Shown piece by piece: positions 22,860-23,750 of a stretch of DNA of 23,750 nt. The notes beneath the pieces were generated by a model. It saw nothing but the letters and a program-made list of their open reading frames with translations, ran no database searches and had not been told where the DNA came from. This DNA is from Litorimonas sp964610115 (GTDB lineage: Bacteria > Pseudomonadota > Alphaproteobacteria > Caulobacterales > Maricaulaceae). Every line of letters starts with the position of its first letter. Within the stretch, counting starts at the first letter, position 1. The stretch is from assembly GCA_964610115.1 (NCBI GenBank), contig CAZSUW010000039.1:1-23750 (forward strand), read 5' to 3'. A program made the position numbers and the translations under genes.

Positions 22860-23749
22860 GCGACCAACCCGATTTCGACGCCCGCCCCGATTTCGATGCC
22901 CGCAAAGCGACCGCCGCTGCGTGGTTCAAAAGCCTGCGCGATCAAATTTGCGCGGAATTTGAAGCCCTAGAACGCGACGCACCGGCTGACCTCTACCCCG
23001 GCGAGCCCGGCAAGTTCGTCTATGAAGACTGGGAACGTGCTGTAGAGAACGGCGGCGGGGGCACGGGCGGCATGTTGCGCGGGCGCTTTTTTGAAAAATG
23101 CGGCGTCCATATCAGCGTCGTCCAAGGCGAGTTCACCGAAGAGATGGCCGCGCGCGTGCCGGGCGCGGACAAAGACCCGCGCTTCTGGGCGGCGGGGATT
23201 AGCCTGATCGCGCACCTGCACAATCCGCGCGTTCCGGCCGTGCATATGAATACGCGCTATATCGTGACAACGCAGGACTGGTTTGGCGGCGGCGCGGACT
23301 TAACGCCTGTGCAATGGGATCAGCGGTCCCAAGACACAGAGGACGCCAAGCATTTCCACGCCGCCATGCAGGCCCCGTGTGAGGCCCATGGCCGTGACGG
23401 CAAACGATACCGCGATTGGTGCGATGAATATTTCCACCTTCACCACCGCGACGAGCCGCGCGGCGTGGGCGGCATTTTCTATGACCGTCTAAATAGCGGA
23501 AACTGGGACGCCGACTTCGCCTTTACCCAAGATGTGGGCCGGGCCTTTATCGACGCCTATATCCCCATCGCCCGCCGCCTCATGGCGGAGCCCTGGACGG
23601 AGGCGGAGCGCGAAGAACAACTCATCCTGCGCGGCCGCTATGTGGAGTTTAACCTGCTCTGGGACCGTGGGACGACCTTTGGGCTCAAGACAGGCGGAAA
23701 CGTGAAAACGATCCTCAGCTCAATGCCGCCCGTGGTGAAGTGGCCGTGA
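22856..23749 (+). CDS. hemF: Oxygen-dependent coproporphyrinogen III oxidase
   Basis: 297 residues, complete. It converts coproporphyrinogen III to protoporphyrinogen IX with O2, the late aerobic step of heme synthesis in the cytoplasm. Conserved blocks are GGGTGGMLRGRFFEKCGVHIS, HNPRVPAVHMNTRYI, TQDWFGGGADLTP, the H-x-x-x-R/GGIFYD region and the final RGRYVEFNLLWDRGTTFGLKTGGN followed by SMPP. ATG 22856 overlaps the trmL stop. The N-terminus carries a tandem hexapeptide duplication, PDFDAR-PDFDAR (22868-22903), before the conserved start of the fold. Its presence beside the bc1 operon fits heme supply for respiration, though the operons are divergent. Confidence 0.97.
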   Translation: MSDQPDFDARPDFDARKATAAAWFKSLRDQICAEFEALERDAPADLYPGEPGKFVYEDWERAVENGGGGTGGMLRGRFFEKCGVHISVVQGEFTEEMAARVPGADKDPRFWAAGISLIAHLHNPRVPAVHMNTRYIVTTQDWFGGGADLTPVQWDQRSQDTEDAKHFHAAMQAPCEAHGRDGKRYRDWCDEYFHLHHRDEPRGVGGIFYDRLNSGNWDADFAFTQDVGRAFIDAYIPIARRLMAEPWTEAEREEQLILRGRYVEFNLLWDRGTTFGLKTGGNVKTILSSMPPVVKWP

Positions 23750-23750
23750 T

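Noticed and set aside
1..23750. tRNA or rRNA genes and CRISPR arrays
   Set aside because: No T-loop/anticodon arrangement, rRNA-like stretch or regularly spaced direct repeat was found by eye.

Overview
The window reads as a chromosome segment of an aerobic alphaproteobacterium, most likely from the Caulobacterales/Hyphomonadaceae side. The markers are a GapR-type nucleoid protein (DUF2312), a COQ9-family ubiquinone protein, a double-length dCTP deaminase, a SUV3-like helicase, a HIG1-domain protein beside a PduO-type cobalamin adenosyltransferase, and a petABC (bc1) operon. Assignment is from gene content only; no rRNA, tRNA or CRISPR array was seen. A run of exactly 100 N (8805-8904) is an assembly gap whose true length is unknown.

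Layout. 1-6978 is a vitamin B12 acquisition region: the 3' end of a BtuB-like TonB receptor (+), then a pair of minus-strand genes (an exported RTX/M10 zinc metalloprotease followed by a TraB/GumN lipoprotein), then btuF-btuC-btuD (+), joined by ATGA start/stop overlaps. 7025-9245 holds a dCTP deaminase (-), apaG (+) and a gap-truncated alpha/beta-hydrolase lipoprotein (-). A near-perfect 16-bp parS site lies across the start codon of that lipoprotein gene. 9346-13174 is a plus-strand run of a 1051-aa SUV3-like RNA helicase, an S4-domain RNA-binding protein and the 7Fe ferredoxin FdxA. 13193-16396 is a minus-strand operon: ABC ATPase, ABC permease, COQ9-family protein.

16598-18401 carries a very acidic small exported protein (+), a charged coiled-coil protein of unknown function (-), two REP-like palindromes in inverted orientation, and gapR (-). 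18553-19321 is HIG1 plus cobalamin adenosyltransferase (+), closed by a strong bidirectional terminator that also serves the facing petABC operon (19392-22220, -). petABC has a stem-loop at each internal stop codon. Divergent from it, trmL and hemF (+) overlap and reach the window end.

How it fits together: cobalamin is taken up (BtuB/BtuFCD) and adenosylated; bc1, COQ9 and HemF serve quinone- and heme-dependent aerobic respiration; the helicase, S4 protein and TrmL act on RNA; parS and GapR belong to chromosome organisation. No wholly new multi-gene system is evident. The observations most worth following are the parS site, the two-metalloprotease cassette inside the B12 locus with a Cys/His cluster in the propeptide, the covarying REP pair, and the petABC intercistronic hairpins.
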